Shown in pieces: positions 47,101-57,418 of a DNA stretch of 64,000 nt (positions within the stretch are counted from its first letter, which is position 1; the number at the start of each line of letters is the position of its first letter). The notes below the pieces were generated by a model. It was not told where the DNA came from. It saw nothing but the letters and a program-made list of their open reading frames with translations, and searched no databases. Position numbers and translations under genes: made by a program. The DNA is from Atherinomorus stipes (Eukaryota; Chordata; Actinopteri; Atheriniformes; Atherinidae): positions 186,001 to 250,000 of the forward strand of contig JALJCO010001162.1 in NCBI GenBank assembly GCA_023101725.1. Direction: 5' to 3'.

Positions 47101-49411
47101 ACAGTCAAATAAGCCAAAACAAGTAGAGGTCCCATTAATTTTTATGTCAACCCTGACATTTATGGACATAATTATGACATTCTATGATTTTGAAGGTGCT
47201 TAAAGAAGCAGCTATGCTAATGCTTCCAGCAGCATGATTACTATTGTTTTCAAATTTCACCTGCAGCAGTTGTTTCACCTTACGTTATCGCTAATGAAAA
47301 GACCAGCTAATACCAACAATGTGACCACAGACTCTGGAATAAAAACTGATTAAATGAGAGGCGCATACTGTAGCGAGGGTTATGTGGGTGATTGTTGGAG
47401 CTGAGAACAAGCTGATTTCTCACTTCAAAGGATTTGGAATCGTTTGTTACCTCCAGCCAAGAGCTAAGATACTCTTCCACTAAACAACAGTTGCTAAATT
47501 CCTACTGTGAAAAAAGATTTGGGAGCAGAACATATAATTCCAGGAAGAGTGTGCGTGTGTGCGTTCATGAGCTGGGGTGTGTGTGCGTGTTTTGCAATAA
47601 AGCCCACCATGCAGTGTTTTGTTTTCTGACTCTGTTCATTAGTTTAATAATTATTTTCCTAAATCTTATTATTCTTATCTTGAGAAGAGCCGTGAGCGTC
47701 GGAACTGCAATGTATGTGTGTGTGTGTGTTGGTGTGTGTTAACAGAGTACGTGTGCTTGTTTTGTATGCAAAGTGTAGAGCGAGACAGGATTGTTTTTGT
47801 GTTGTATTTTTTCAAGTCTTTTATGATTTTTTTTTCATTGTGTTCCTTTTTTTTCTTATTTATCGCTGTAGAAAAGAAAAAGCACAGATAACATTGAAAA
47901 AAGTCAGTGCAGTCAATGGATACGAAACAGGCAAATTTGACGGGTCGATGTGACCGTGTCTGTTCAGAGCCGACATGCAAAGGTCGGCTGGCATCTTTAG
48001 TCCCATGAGAAAAACCAAAAAGCAGCTCCTCAGCCTCCGTTCTTGCCCTGCAGTGATGCCAGGGAGATGAGATCTCAGAGTCTGTGAAAGCACTCACGGA
48101 TGACTTTTAGAATAATAATAATAATTAAAAAAAAAAGAAACCCAAAAAATACAGGTTACCAGTTTTTAGCGATTCCTCCTCCTGACTGGTAGAGTGTGAA
48201 ACGGCAGGAGGTCAGAGCAGGGTTTTGTTTTTCAGCTGCTGCAAGTCGTAGGGCAGAAGGAGCAGCGCTGAAAAATGAATACCTCTCTGCTTTCTGCTTT
48301 TATTTCAGTCCAAATAAAACACAAATCCCTTTTCTGAGATTTGATTCTGTTTTCTTCTTGTATTTTCCCCCTCCATCCGCTGGTTGCTTACAGACGGCAG
48401 ATGCAGAGTCGGTGCACGTGGGAATAAAAAGACCAACAGCGCTCTCCTTCTCTTCCCACACATTCTGCTGAAGTCATCTCAGATTTTCAGTTTTCAACAC
48501 ATTTCAGTGAGTTTTAAGACATTTTCTCCGAGAGAGAAAAAAGATCAAAGTGTCTTTCTTTTAATAACAACAATAAGAAGAATTATTATCCTCTAAGTAG
48601 AAAAAAAGGGAAGAAAGTGTCGCTGCGCATTTTCTGTCAAATGGCCTGCGGAGGCGGCAGGCGTCTCAGCGAAGGTGAGGGATGAAAACACCTTCTGGAG
48701 GAGAGCCTGAGAGCTGCAGCAGCATCCGCTGACCGAGGTCCCACGGGCGCTCTCAAACACCCGGTGTCCGAGCCCTGGGTTCGATTGTCAGCTATGCTAG
48801 GAGTCAATCCGTACAGTCTCTCTCCTGCAGTTTTGGCATTGTTGTTTTCTTCACATAGATTACAGAAACTGACTGCGGCAGATGAAGGTTTCTTATGTTC
48901 CGTGTATGAAAACCAGCAACAACAAAAGAAAAAAAGTATTTGTAAAGCACTAACAGCTGACTATATGGATATTAAGGTTCTCCACCGTACTATCTGCTCA
49001 CCAAAGTGATCCCATAATGTAAACACACTGAATACAGAGAAAAAAAAAATAAGGCGAGCGCAATGTTTTATCAAGCGAGTTAAGCATATGTTGGTTTGGC
49101 AGTGTCCAAGCCCCCAGAGCTGCATGAGAGCGGCCGGGGTTCACCGGGATGATGCATTCAAAGACGGGTGTGTGAAGTGTTCTCTATTGCAAATGTGAAT
49201 GTGTAATTTTAAAGAAAAACAACAATCTAGCTACTCCTCATTCCCCTCTTCATCCATCTCCGATGACCGTACGAGACAACTGGTTTTCGGATGGGACAAA
49301 TGAGGCGGGCGGTTGGTAGCTTGACTGCCCCTCCTTCTCTCTCCTTTTACTCCTCCTCCTCTTCTTCCTCCTCTTCTTGCTCCTCCTCTCCCCCTTATTT
49401 CGTGTTTGTCC

Positions 49412-49463
49412 TCAGATATGCCTCTTCATGTGCAGGGCCAGGTGGTCCGATCGAGAGAAACAC
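49412..49463 (-). CDS. klf7: klf7 last coding exon (zinc finger 3, C-terminus)
   Basis: On the minus strand a pyrimidine-rich tract ending 'ttctctctgcag' is followed by 52 bases that complete a split Arg codon and encode [16 protein letters not shown] then TGA. This is the end of the third C2H2 finger of the Krüppel-like family: the second Cys, the base-contact helix residues R-S-D-H-L and the two zinc-binding His. The protein stops just after the finger, as KLF6 and KLF7 do; KLF7 ends in Ile while KLF6 usually ends in Leu, hence klf7. KLF7 is a nuclear activator that binds CACCC/GC-box DNA and acts in neuronal development. The phase (AG|G in the Arg codon) matches the expected KLF6/7 last intron. 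The upstream exon with fingers 1 and 2 is not in the window. A klf6 paralogue is the alternative. Confidence 0.85.
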
Positions 49464-51555
49464 CTGCAGAGAGAACAAGAAAAATAAGTGTGAGGAATAT
49501 TTTTTGCGATCTAATATGGAGCTTGTAGGGATGAACATAGCAAGCAGGAATTAGGAGAAAATGTTATACAAACAAAATATCATAGGCTTCAATGAATTTG
49601 CAAAAAAAAATAACATGTCAATCCATGTGGCAAGTCTACAGATAGATCCCATCCCACAGGCTCTGTTTGTAAGCAATGAATAAGCCACAGTCCCAGCGCC
49701 CCAAAATTCCCACCGGCTCTGTGTAATTTTTATTTTAGAATCACCATAATCCCATGTTACTTGAACTTCCCACTGGCAATATGCATTTGCTGGAAATAAT
49801 CTCCCCTTCCAGCCCCCCAAACATTCCTCAGTCTCCGTACTTGTGAGGAAAGCTCCACATATTTTGGACTTTGGAAAACAGGCAGTGGCTTTGAGAAGAT
49901 GCAAGTTCTACCTGTCACTCCAGAACCATCCATCATCCAATTCAGTTTCAGCTCAGTCTATTCAAACGGCTGCAATTCACAGTGGAAGTCACCACATGAA
50001 ACTTTCCTGACTATGACTGTCAGGGCTTTGTAGTCTGGTTTATTTATGGTGAAAAATGGTGCCGATTTTAGTTGCAGAGAGAATACGTTGGGAACCTTTG
50101 CTATATTTTAAACTCCTTTACTATATAGAGACATAAAAACACACATTTATAAATATAACATACAGTAAGAACATTTGTTCATGTACTGCACATGACATTA
50201 CAATGTGCATTACATGTACATTCGTTCATGTACTTATACTACGGCATTATTTTCATGCTACCTCTGCTTTTGGGAGTTTTATTTTACTAAATTGGAATGT
50301 TTTGCTGTAGAGTAAGCAAGTTGGTAGCATATCTAAAGAGGTGATAAAGAGTTTTGACTCATTTGTAACCAGTCAAATAATAAGACATTAATAATCTATT
50401 GAAAACAGAAACAAATTGAATAAGTGCTTAAGCATCTTTTTTTTTTTTTTTGGATGTTCCCCAGATGCCATTATTCCACCTGTTCTTCATTCCTCCTGAT
50501 TCAAACTGTTTTGTGTTTAATGGGCTTATCGTTAGGTCTATTGATTCAACAAATCAAGCAAAGCAATGTTGGGTTTTGGATAAGTGCGATTGATCCAGAG
50601 TGCTTTCAAGGGGGCAAAACTTTTTTTTTTAGTCTTTTGGTAACACCCAGTACAAATTCCAAAACATTTATTTCACAAAATTTGCCTCCTTCTAAGATTT
50701 TATCAAGCCATGACCTTGTTCGAAGTGGTTAGTTTTTATTTCCTAAACCTGACCATGTGTTAAATGTTATAAACATCTAACATATTGTTTCCATGCATAC
50801 ATTTGCACCAGGAATCTTTTCATTCTCATAGGAATGATCACTTTCTTCAGTTCCGTGGTAGAATTTGCTTCAGCTACTTTGGAAATATCTTCCTTTTGTG
50901 GTGGATTTTGGAGACATTTTGTAGGGGAGCTGGGTGAAGTAATTAGCAAACAGGTCATAGCCATAGCTTTAACCAGCCATAGCTATAGCCAAATGGTGTA
51001 AGGTGTTGAATGGATGTATATTGTGGTTTATGTGACTCATCTTGTCTCATCTTGTCTCGTCTCACCTTCTATTTTTGTTGAACACAAAGACTCCATAAAA
51101 TTGAACAATGCAAAAAAATTCTTCAAGACACACAATGGAACTTTTAGCAGTTTTCTAAGTGACGCGCCCCCTATCAGCGGCTAAACTTGCATCCATCTTG
51201 CATCGGACCCGTACTGTGATTCACTCCAGCCAGTAACTCTTGTTCTGTCGCTTTCTCTCTTCCTTCGGTAATGTTTCCTTGCATTTCTTTACAGAATCTG
51301 ACATGATGTGTGTTCAAAACACCCGCTGTGTTCATATCTGGTTCATATCCATGCGCTAGTACATGACACGATGCACAACCAATTGTCGGCTGCAAGATCA
51401 CGGCCCTGTCCCAGTCCCAAAAGTTACATAGTGCTGTTTCTGAGCCCTGGGACGCCTCTGGGCAGTGACGGCTTGAAAATGCACATAATGAATGTTGGTG
51501 TGCCATCAAAACGAGTCAGAAACGCATATTTTTACGGTCTAAAAGTTCAGTTGTG
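49464..51555 (-). other. klf7: klf7 last intron, first 2.1 kb from the 3' end
   Basis: Starts (on the minus strand, ends) with the CAG acceptor at 49466-49464. The frames at 49551-49904 and 51174-51509 on the minus strand have no zinc-finger motif or donor context, so I do not call exons. No repeats were recognised. Confidence 0.5.
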
Positions 51556-51564
51556 TGTCTTTAA

Positions 51565-52399
51565 AGGAATAGTTCATCCACAAAATGATGTGACTTTATT
51601 TTCTGCTTACCCTCATGGTGAGCAAGACTCTGGAGCACTTTTTTAATATTTCAAATGCAGCCGGCGATCAGGAAGGCTTGTCGTTTTCCCCCAACTTTCA
51701 TATAATGGAGTTCGCCGGGGTCCGAGCAAAAAAAGGAAAAAAAAACCAAAAAAAATTTCTAAACATTTCTATATACTTCTCATAAAATATAATAAAAGTG
51801 TTGTGTGTGGGGAGTATAAAAAATTAGAAAAAAAAAAATTAATAAATTTTTTTTATAAAATAAAAAAGTGTAAAAAATTTATTTTTAGAAAAATAAAAAT
51901 ATATGAAAATAAGAAACTAGGGAATCCTCAGAAAAAAAAAGAAGAAGAAAAAAAAAAATTATTTTATTATAATAAGAGAAGAGAGGGAGAGAAGAAGAAA
52001 AAAAAGGAAAAAAAAAGAGGAGAAAAAAATTAAAAAAAAAAAAAAAAAAAAAAAGAAAGAGAGAGAAGGGGATTGTGTGTGCTGTAGTAATGGTGAGGAT
52101 GCGGGAGGTTATAGGAGGAGAAGAGAAGAAGTAATATATATTATAAAAAAAAAATAAAAAAAAAGATAATGTAAAAATATATTCAACCCCCCCAAAAAGA
52201 AAATAAATTAAGGAGAAGGAGAAGGAAGAATAGAAAAAATTTATGTTTTTATTTTTTGTTTCCCCAGGAACTGCAGTAAAAAAGGGGGAAGCCCTCCTGA
52301 TCGCCGGCTGTTTTTGAGATATTAAAAAAGTGCTCCAGAGTCTTTCTCACCATGAGGGTAAGTGGAAAATAAAGTCACATCATTTGGGTGTCTATTCCT
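51565..52399. mobile_element. TTAA fold-back element with low-complexity centre
   Basis: TTAA at 51561-51564 and 52400-52403 bounds two inverted arms of about 115-150 bp that are nearly identical over their inner part. The shared text includes 'atgatgtgactttattttc', 'cttaccctcatggtgag', 'agactctggagcactttttt' and 'cagccggcgatcagga'. The outermost bases are AGGAATAG on both sides. This is the ending of a widespread fish TTAA-type MITE ('aaaggaatagttca'). The middle (about 51730-52260) is A-rich homopolymer-laden sequence unlike normal MITE cores. Confidence 0.8.
51730..52260. repeat. A/purine-rich low-complexity tract
   Basis: Dominated by runs of A with interspersed G and T, including about 24 A near 52031. 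The + frame at 51803-52033 (nearly all K/E/I/N) is compositional and not a gene. Confidence 0.85.
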
Positions 52400-52409
52400 T
52401 TAAATGACT

Positions 52410-53085
52410 TTTTCTTTGTATTGCTGCTGTGAAGTTTCCACCCATATGAATAGACTGAATCAAAAGGTGGATGAACTAAGTTCCTACATAAAAGGTGTAG
52501 CACTAAACATCCTCCAGATTCTACAGACAGACTTTATTAACGGCTGAAACTAGTTAGCACGCCTTTCATGACAGGTTCATTAATTGCCATGACCTTTTGT
52601 TGTTTTCATATATTTATGAAAAAAAAAAAAACTGGGAAATTTTTGCTTTTATTTTGTGGCAATGGGAATGCTGTTGTTCTGTGTCAATCAGCCAGTTTAA
52701 AAAATGCATATTGTTCCATTACAGCAATAGTAGAGTTATGATCCTATTAAAACATCATGCTGCCTCTAACACTGAAACTCAAACAGTGTTATTTCAGTTT
52801 ACCTGAGATGAAATTGACATTTGAGAGAAATGTTCTGTAACATATGTGTGGTGTTCAGAACACTGATTTGCACCTTTAGATATTTTATGATGCTTCCAGT
52901 TTGCTTAATCCAACAATACTAGCTTAATCCTAGATACTTGCTAAAAGACAGTTTCAGTTGTTGCCAAAAATAAGATGCAATAATAAGCTTTTAAGAAGAA
53001 GCCAAAAGGATGAGCAGAGTGAAGCAAACAGAGAGCTAAAACACAAATCCTTTGTCACACTGAAAGAACAGAGATGACAGACTTC
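52410..53085. other. klf7 intron, nothing recognised
   Basis: AT-rich unique-looking sequence. The frame at 52597-52806 has no domain. Confidence 0.45.
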
Positions 53086-53089
53086 ACTT

Positions 53090-53600
53090 TCAAACAAGTA
53101 AATTTAAGCCGTCTTTCTTCTTCACGTCACACTGGTGAGATCTTAAAACGAATAAAGGCCAATTCAGCCTCAGCGACTCAACACATGACTCAATCACAGC
53201 CATAAATCACAGGCAGACCTCCACAGCTTCGCAGTCAGTCCTGCAGCTCGGAGTAAAATACAACTGTAGCGACTAATTAGATATGCACTGTGAACACGGA
53301 GACTGGCAGCGCTCTCTGATGTCGGGCCATTTAGCTCAGTACCAACTGCACCTGATAACATAAAACCAGGTGCCGGCGGTGCATAATAGAAGATATACAA
53401 TGTCACAAGTATTTCCGTTTTATTACTTGCGCTTTATGGATTGTGAGCACATTAAAGCTGAACATCCACAATAATATCCAACACAAATGAAATGACTAAA
53501 GTGGAGGCGAAACAAAATGCGGGTGAGAAGAAAATGAGAAATTAAAAATTCAATTTGCCAGGGGCTTAATTCATTATTAATTAGTCAAGCCTATTCTATG
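53090..53600. promoter_or_regulatory. Possible conserved intronic enhancer
   Basis: Complex, non-repetitive sequence with balanced composition ('cagcctcagcgactcaacac', 'gcgactaattagatatgcac', 'gcctggtgccggcggtgcat'-like text) ending in homeodomain words 'cttaattcattattaattag'. It sits in the presumed klf7 intron 4 kb upstream of the last exon. No exon can be read. The call is inference from sequence texture. Confidence 0.3.
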
Positions 53601-54125
53601 TGTGTTTGGGTGTGCGTGTGTGTGTGTGTTTGCATGTTTAGACAGGCTGTTGTTCCATCCAGATACAAGCAGAAATGGAGCTAAATTCTCATAATACTTT
53701 AGAGGGTGCCTCTGCTCTGATTCATTCTCATAATTCTAGCTTTTAGATCTAGCAAGGAACCTCGTTTAAAGCGTAGTAATCAGGGTGCAGCTTTCCACAA
53801 AATAATAACAGCACCAGTTGAAATTTGAACAACAAATCCTCCTCACAAATTCAACTGATTCATCAGCTTAAAGCAGACTTCTGCACATATTCATAGACTC
53901 CAAATCTTGCCTTAAAGCTGTGATGTTTGCATGTCTAAAACTTCATCTCCATTGAAAGAACTGCGACAGATATCCAAAAAATGGATGATGTTGTTGTGTT
54001 ACTTGAAGAATGGTGTTTTTGCATGATGTCATCACAGTGTGCGTCACCATTTTTGGGGTCAAATGGTACAGACGATAACCTCGCAACCATCTGCAGATGT
54101 TTGCAGTTTTTGATGAACATTAATA

Positions 54126-54322
54126 ATGGTTCACTGCTGTGTTGTAAACAGATGTAAGTTTTGTTCCACTGACCCTGTGCCACAAAAGTTTTTGCCAATT
54201 CCATTGGTATGCGTGAACGCGGACGGAAAAGCTATCAAGACTAAGATGAACATTATGGCTTCTTGGCATTATCTGCAAGGATTTCCAGCCCTCCAAACAG
54301 TCCAAAGTGTGCTCTGATCAGG
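54126..54322 (+). pseudogene. Possible THAP-type first exon, degenerate
   Basis: The frame opens MVHCCVVNRCK, very like the start of fish THAP-domain proteins (M-V-x-C-C-V-x-x-C), followed by FLPIPL, a lysine-rich segment with a Trp, and then after a frame change K-V-C-S-D-Q directly at a consensus splice donor (cag|gtaaga, donor at 54323). In THAP domains the zinc ligands are C…C…C-x2-H, so the final His appears replaced by Gln. The middle is shorter than a normal THAP domain. It could be a relic of a THAP-containing transposon or gene exon, or coincidence. Confidence 0.35.
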
Positions 54323-54525
54323 TAAGATGAGCTGTAGTCTTTTTCATGGTCTAATAACATGTAGAATTGTGCATTAAAAACAAAGTTTGCCAACTGAAAT
54401 CAACATCTACATCTAACTCTTCTGATCACATTTCAGTTCAACACCATGTGCATCTAAGCACTTCACTTTACTTAAATACTGCATTATCTTTTAAATACTG
54501 TGTGATTATAACTAAATTGACTTAA

Positions 54526-54890
54526 AGGCAGGGTAGGGAATCCTGGAGAAACGGTCAAGCAAGCTACATTTTACACCCGCCCGAAACCACGCATCCAGAG
54601 CGCAGGAACATGTGCGCCGATGATTTACAAGGAGTTTTGGCGAATATAACCGCGCAGGGGGTTGGGGGAGGTGGGCAGAGAGAGAGACAAACAAATTTGA
54701 ATTTGATGGACAAATCGTCATTCAATCAATAAGTACGGGCTGTTACAAGACGATTAGATGGGGTTTTTCCAGTCCTGTCTGTTCCACAGGTGACTAATTT
54801 TTTTACATTTTTGCGTCAGAGCATGCTTTCATTTCCTCAAGCTTGTACAAATTTTTGCTATTTACAAAGCAGGTGAAAACATCTGAATAT
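54526..54890. mobile_element. TTAA MITE, family 3 copy 2 (inverted, right end worn)
   Basis: TTAA (54522-54525) then AGGCAGGGTAGGGAATCCTG and 'agaaacggtcaagcaagc' matches the complemented right end of the element at 23863-24498. The shared internal block 'ttttccagtcctgt' with 'gttccacaggtgact' lies at 54764-54795, and 'tttgatggacaaa' occurs in both. The far end decays near 'gtgaaaacatctgaatat', where the last terminus is missing. Confidence 0.75.
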
Positions 54891-54899
54891 GCAAATTTG

Positions 54900-55470
54900 G
54901 GGAAATTGTCTCGGTCTCTTGACCACTCACTTGGTGCAAAGTCATCGTAGGGATCTCTGCCACTGATAAGTCTTTAAGTTTTTTGGCACATCCTCCATCG
55001 ATGTGACATTTTAACTTTGCCTGTACTTTACTGTCCTCTTGGAAAATGACATCATGCTGATAGATAAATAACCCTGCTGTGATTACGTTTCTACACTGCG
55101 TTGTTTGACCTGCAAAATGGCGGACACACTCAGTCATCACGATGTAAACAGATGTGGTGAAAATACTCTAAAGCTGGCAAAGAAAAACAGGCGCTGAATG
55201 CTGATGAAAGTACTGTTAACTGAAATTATAATAACAACATGTCCAAAAAAGCTGTCAACTGATTCTACAAGGGGCTGAAGAATCAAATACCTTCTTTGCA
55301 CTCTTTCATTTTCAAGCAAGGCTTTTTTCTTTTGTTTCACTGTATTTGATTTAATTTATTGATTATTTTTATTTAGCTTCACTGTGCACCTTACCAACAG
55401 CAAGATCAATTTAGAAATGGGGATCCCTGTGGTGTATATTGGCAGATAAGAAACATAACTTAGCTAGGCT
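54900..55470. other. klf7 intron, unassigned
   Basis: A minus-strand frame (54862-55140) reads through 'MTECVRHFAGQTTQC' and 'HIDGGCAKKLKDLSVAEIP'. I do not recognise a family, and no splice sites support it. The DNA may be transposon-derived. Confidence 0.35.
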
Positions 55471-55474
55471 ATTA

Positions 55475-55560
55475 AGACTTGGCCTCGAATTGATCTCTGT
55501 GAAGTTCCCTGAGATGGCATTGTAATGAACTGGTGCCATACAAATAAAACTGAATTGAAT
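55475..55560 (+). repeat. Fish retroposon tail ending (AATTG)n
   Basis: 'cttggcctcgaattgatctc' through 'ggtgccatacaaataaaact' and 'gaattgaatt' is the sense version of the teleost repeat seen at 29130-29330. Confidence 0.5.
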
Positions 55561-55935
55561 TAAAAACCAGGCAAGATAGAGACTTAGACCTTAACTACAC
55601 CACTCTGGATAGTTTCTTTCTTTCTATAAAAAAAAAAAAAAAAAAAAAGTTTTCCACTCGGTAATGTCCGTATGACAACATGTTGGAATACAAAAGAGGT
55701 AGATTCTGAGCATGTCCAATGAGCTGCTTTCACTCTACTTTCATCTTAATAATTTGTACCTAATCCTTTCAAGCAGTCAGGTACAGTTCAAAACCTCTAT
55801 CTTTTCAGTTTTATTTTAGTAAATCAGTTGATTTAATACAAAAATATTTTTAATTAGTACCCTGATCAACAAGTATGACTTGTAAGATCATGCTACTGTG
55901 GAATGAGCAAGACAGCTTCACTAAAAGGGATACAT

Positions 55936-56268
55936 GTAGGGCTGAGTATTGTTAAGAACCTCATGATTCAATTTGGGTTTGATTCTTTGGGTTGCAATTC
56001 AATTCCATATCTATCGATTCAATACTGACTTAAATGCTTTTACACAAATTTAGGAAGAAGTAGGAAGCTGTTGTCAGTTTTTAAAAATAAAAAATAGTTG
56101 CCATTTTGTTGTTTGAACTAATGTGGCCTCTTTCCACAATGTAAATAACATGTGCAGCGCCCCCAACATCAGGGGGTGAATTGATTCGGAAGATGTACCG
56201 AATCGATATTGAATTGCACAGAGAAACATTGCGATGCATCGATTAATCAATATTTTTACAGACCTGTA
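55936..56268. mobile_element. Candidate hAT-like MITE with TCGATTCAATA words
   Basis: Opens 'tagggctgagtattgttaag', with 'atctatcgattcaatac' near the left end, and 'accgaatcgatattgaattg' and 'atgcatcgattaatcaatat' near the right. This is the pattern of fish 'TAGGGCTGGGCAATA…' elements. The right terminus is worn. Confidence 0.45.
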
Positions 56269-56269
56269 G

Positions 56270-57180
56270 AAACTCTACTTAAATACCTTTGAAAATATAA
56301 TTTGAAACTTTTGGACTTTTGTTACTTGTGGCGCATGTATTGCAACCTCAACCACGCAGTTGTTTAGGTTGTTGTTGTCTGCCTTTTTCTTTTCTAGTGT
56401 TATGAGAACAAATAAGGCATGAAGGGTTTTTATTTTGTCTGGTACAGATTTGAACTCAACACAGTGCTCTGCCATCAGAATGAATCCTTTCATTTCTGTT
56501 TTTGGAGCCTCAGTGAAGGCAGTAAGATTTTAGAATATCATGTAAGTTAACAGCATGTGTGGCTAAAACTCTCTTGGATGCATTAATTCACACAGAATTG
56601 TACAGTACACCTGCTGTGAGTGTACAGTTGAACTCTGCTCTTTGTTGTCTGTGATCTGGTGTTTCCCTTCAGCCCCTTGGCTGGCCATGTGGTACCTACT
56701 GTACACCTTCACTGATCTGAGCATGTGTCTGTGTGACTGGACAGATGGCCATGCCAGCTACTCTGTCACTGTTGGGGGGCGTAGCAGCTAGTCCAGCTGG
56801 TACCTCTACCCCTCCCTTCTTCTTCCCCTCAAACACACACACACAAACACACCTCCATCTTATTCTCCTCCAAACTCTCCCTTCTCCTCCACTTTTCTTT
56901 TTTTGTCTTCATCACCCCTCCTCTTGAGTTCCATGGAAACATCAGGGGGTCTTTGCTTGATTAGGCAGGATTAATAACATACTTGCACGCGCACGCGTGC
57001 GTGTTCATCCCCTGGAGAAATTGTGTCAGATTGAACATTATATCAAATGTTAACTTCTCCATGGCTGCCACTTTTTGCCATTCTCATGGTAATATTTAGT
57101 GGACTCCACCCACCACAGATGTGTGTGTCTGTGTGTGTGTCTTTGTATGCTACTTTATAGCTCGAGGTGCATCCTGGCTG
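56270..57180. other. klf7 intron, nothing recognised
   Basis: Contains short CA/TG runs (56829-56850, 57117-57140) and a CGCG-rich patch ('cttgcacgcgcacgcgtgcg', about 56982-57002). The frame at 56733-56927 is low-complexity Pro/Ser. Confidence 0.5.
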
Positions 57181-57184
57181 CATT

Positions 57185-57197
57185 AACATTCATTAAT
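57185..57197. repeat. L1 target-site duplication, left copy
   Basis: AACATTCATTAAT, identical to 63316-63328. Confidence 0.85.
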
Positions 57198-57264
57198 ATA
57201 TTATAATAATATTATATATTATATATAATAATAATAATATATTATATATATTATATATATATAT
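57198..57264. repeat. AT/AAT microsatellite at L1 5' junction
   Basis: Irregular (AT)n and (ATA)n between the left target duplication and the first unique L1 bases ('gacgagtcatgtgacctgg'). Confidence 0.9.
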
Positions 57265-57270
57265 TGACGA

Positions 57271-57300
57271 GTCATGTGACCTGGCGACCAAGATGGCTGC
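57271..57300 (+). promoter_or_regulatory. L1 5' UTR: E-box-like and YY1-like sites
   Basis: GTCATGTGAC (57271-57280) is one base from the palindromic USF-type E-box. CCAAGATGGC (57288-57297) fits the YY1 core (CAAnATGGC). In human L1 a YY1 site near the 5' end directs start-site choice, so a similar role at the very front of this element is plausible but inferred. Confidence 0.5.
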
Positions 57301-57418
57301 TTAGACCTCTTGCTGAAACGCCACTTTGGATTTATCCTATCAATTTCTTTGCTTACTGAGCATTGTTGAGGACTTTGTCTAGGACAACGGACACTCATAT
57401 ATATATTGGGATTAAGAA

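Larger units (their letters stand above)
40575..49411 (-). other. klf7: Probable long klf7 3' UTR
   Basis: This minus-strand region directly follows the klf7 stop codon. It contains no recognised transposon over roughly 8.8 kb, unlike the sequence on either side, as expected of constrained transcribed sequence. It starts with a GA-rich tract (complement of 49346-49391). A minus-strand AATAAA at 40599-40594 is followed by a GT/T-rich downstream element (complement of about 40500-40575), a plausible poly(A) site. Mammalian KLF7 also has a 3' UTR of several kilobases. The end point is inference; earlier sites may be used. A (TG)n run lies at 41165-41189 and TG-rich sequence at 47710-47742. Confidence 0.45.

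Noticed and set aside
51174..51509. Additional klf7 exon on the minus strand
   Set aside because: The 111-residue frame lacks zinc-finger motifs and has no matching splice sites.
51803..52033. Lysine-rich 76-residue frame
   Set aside because: Pure A/G composition inside the low-complexity core.
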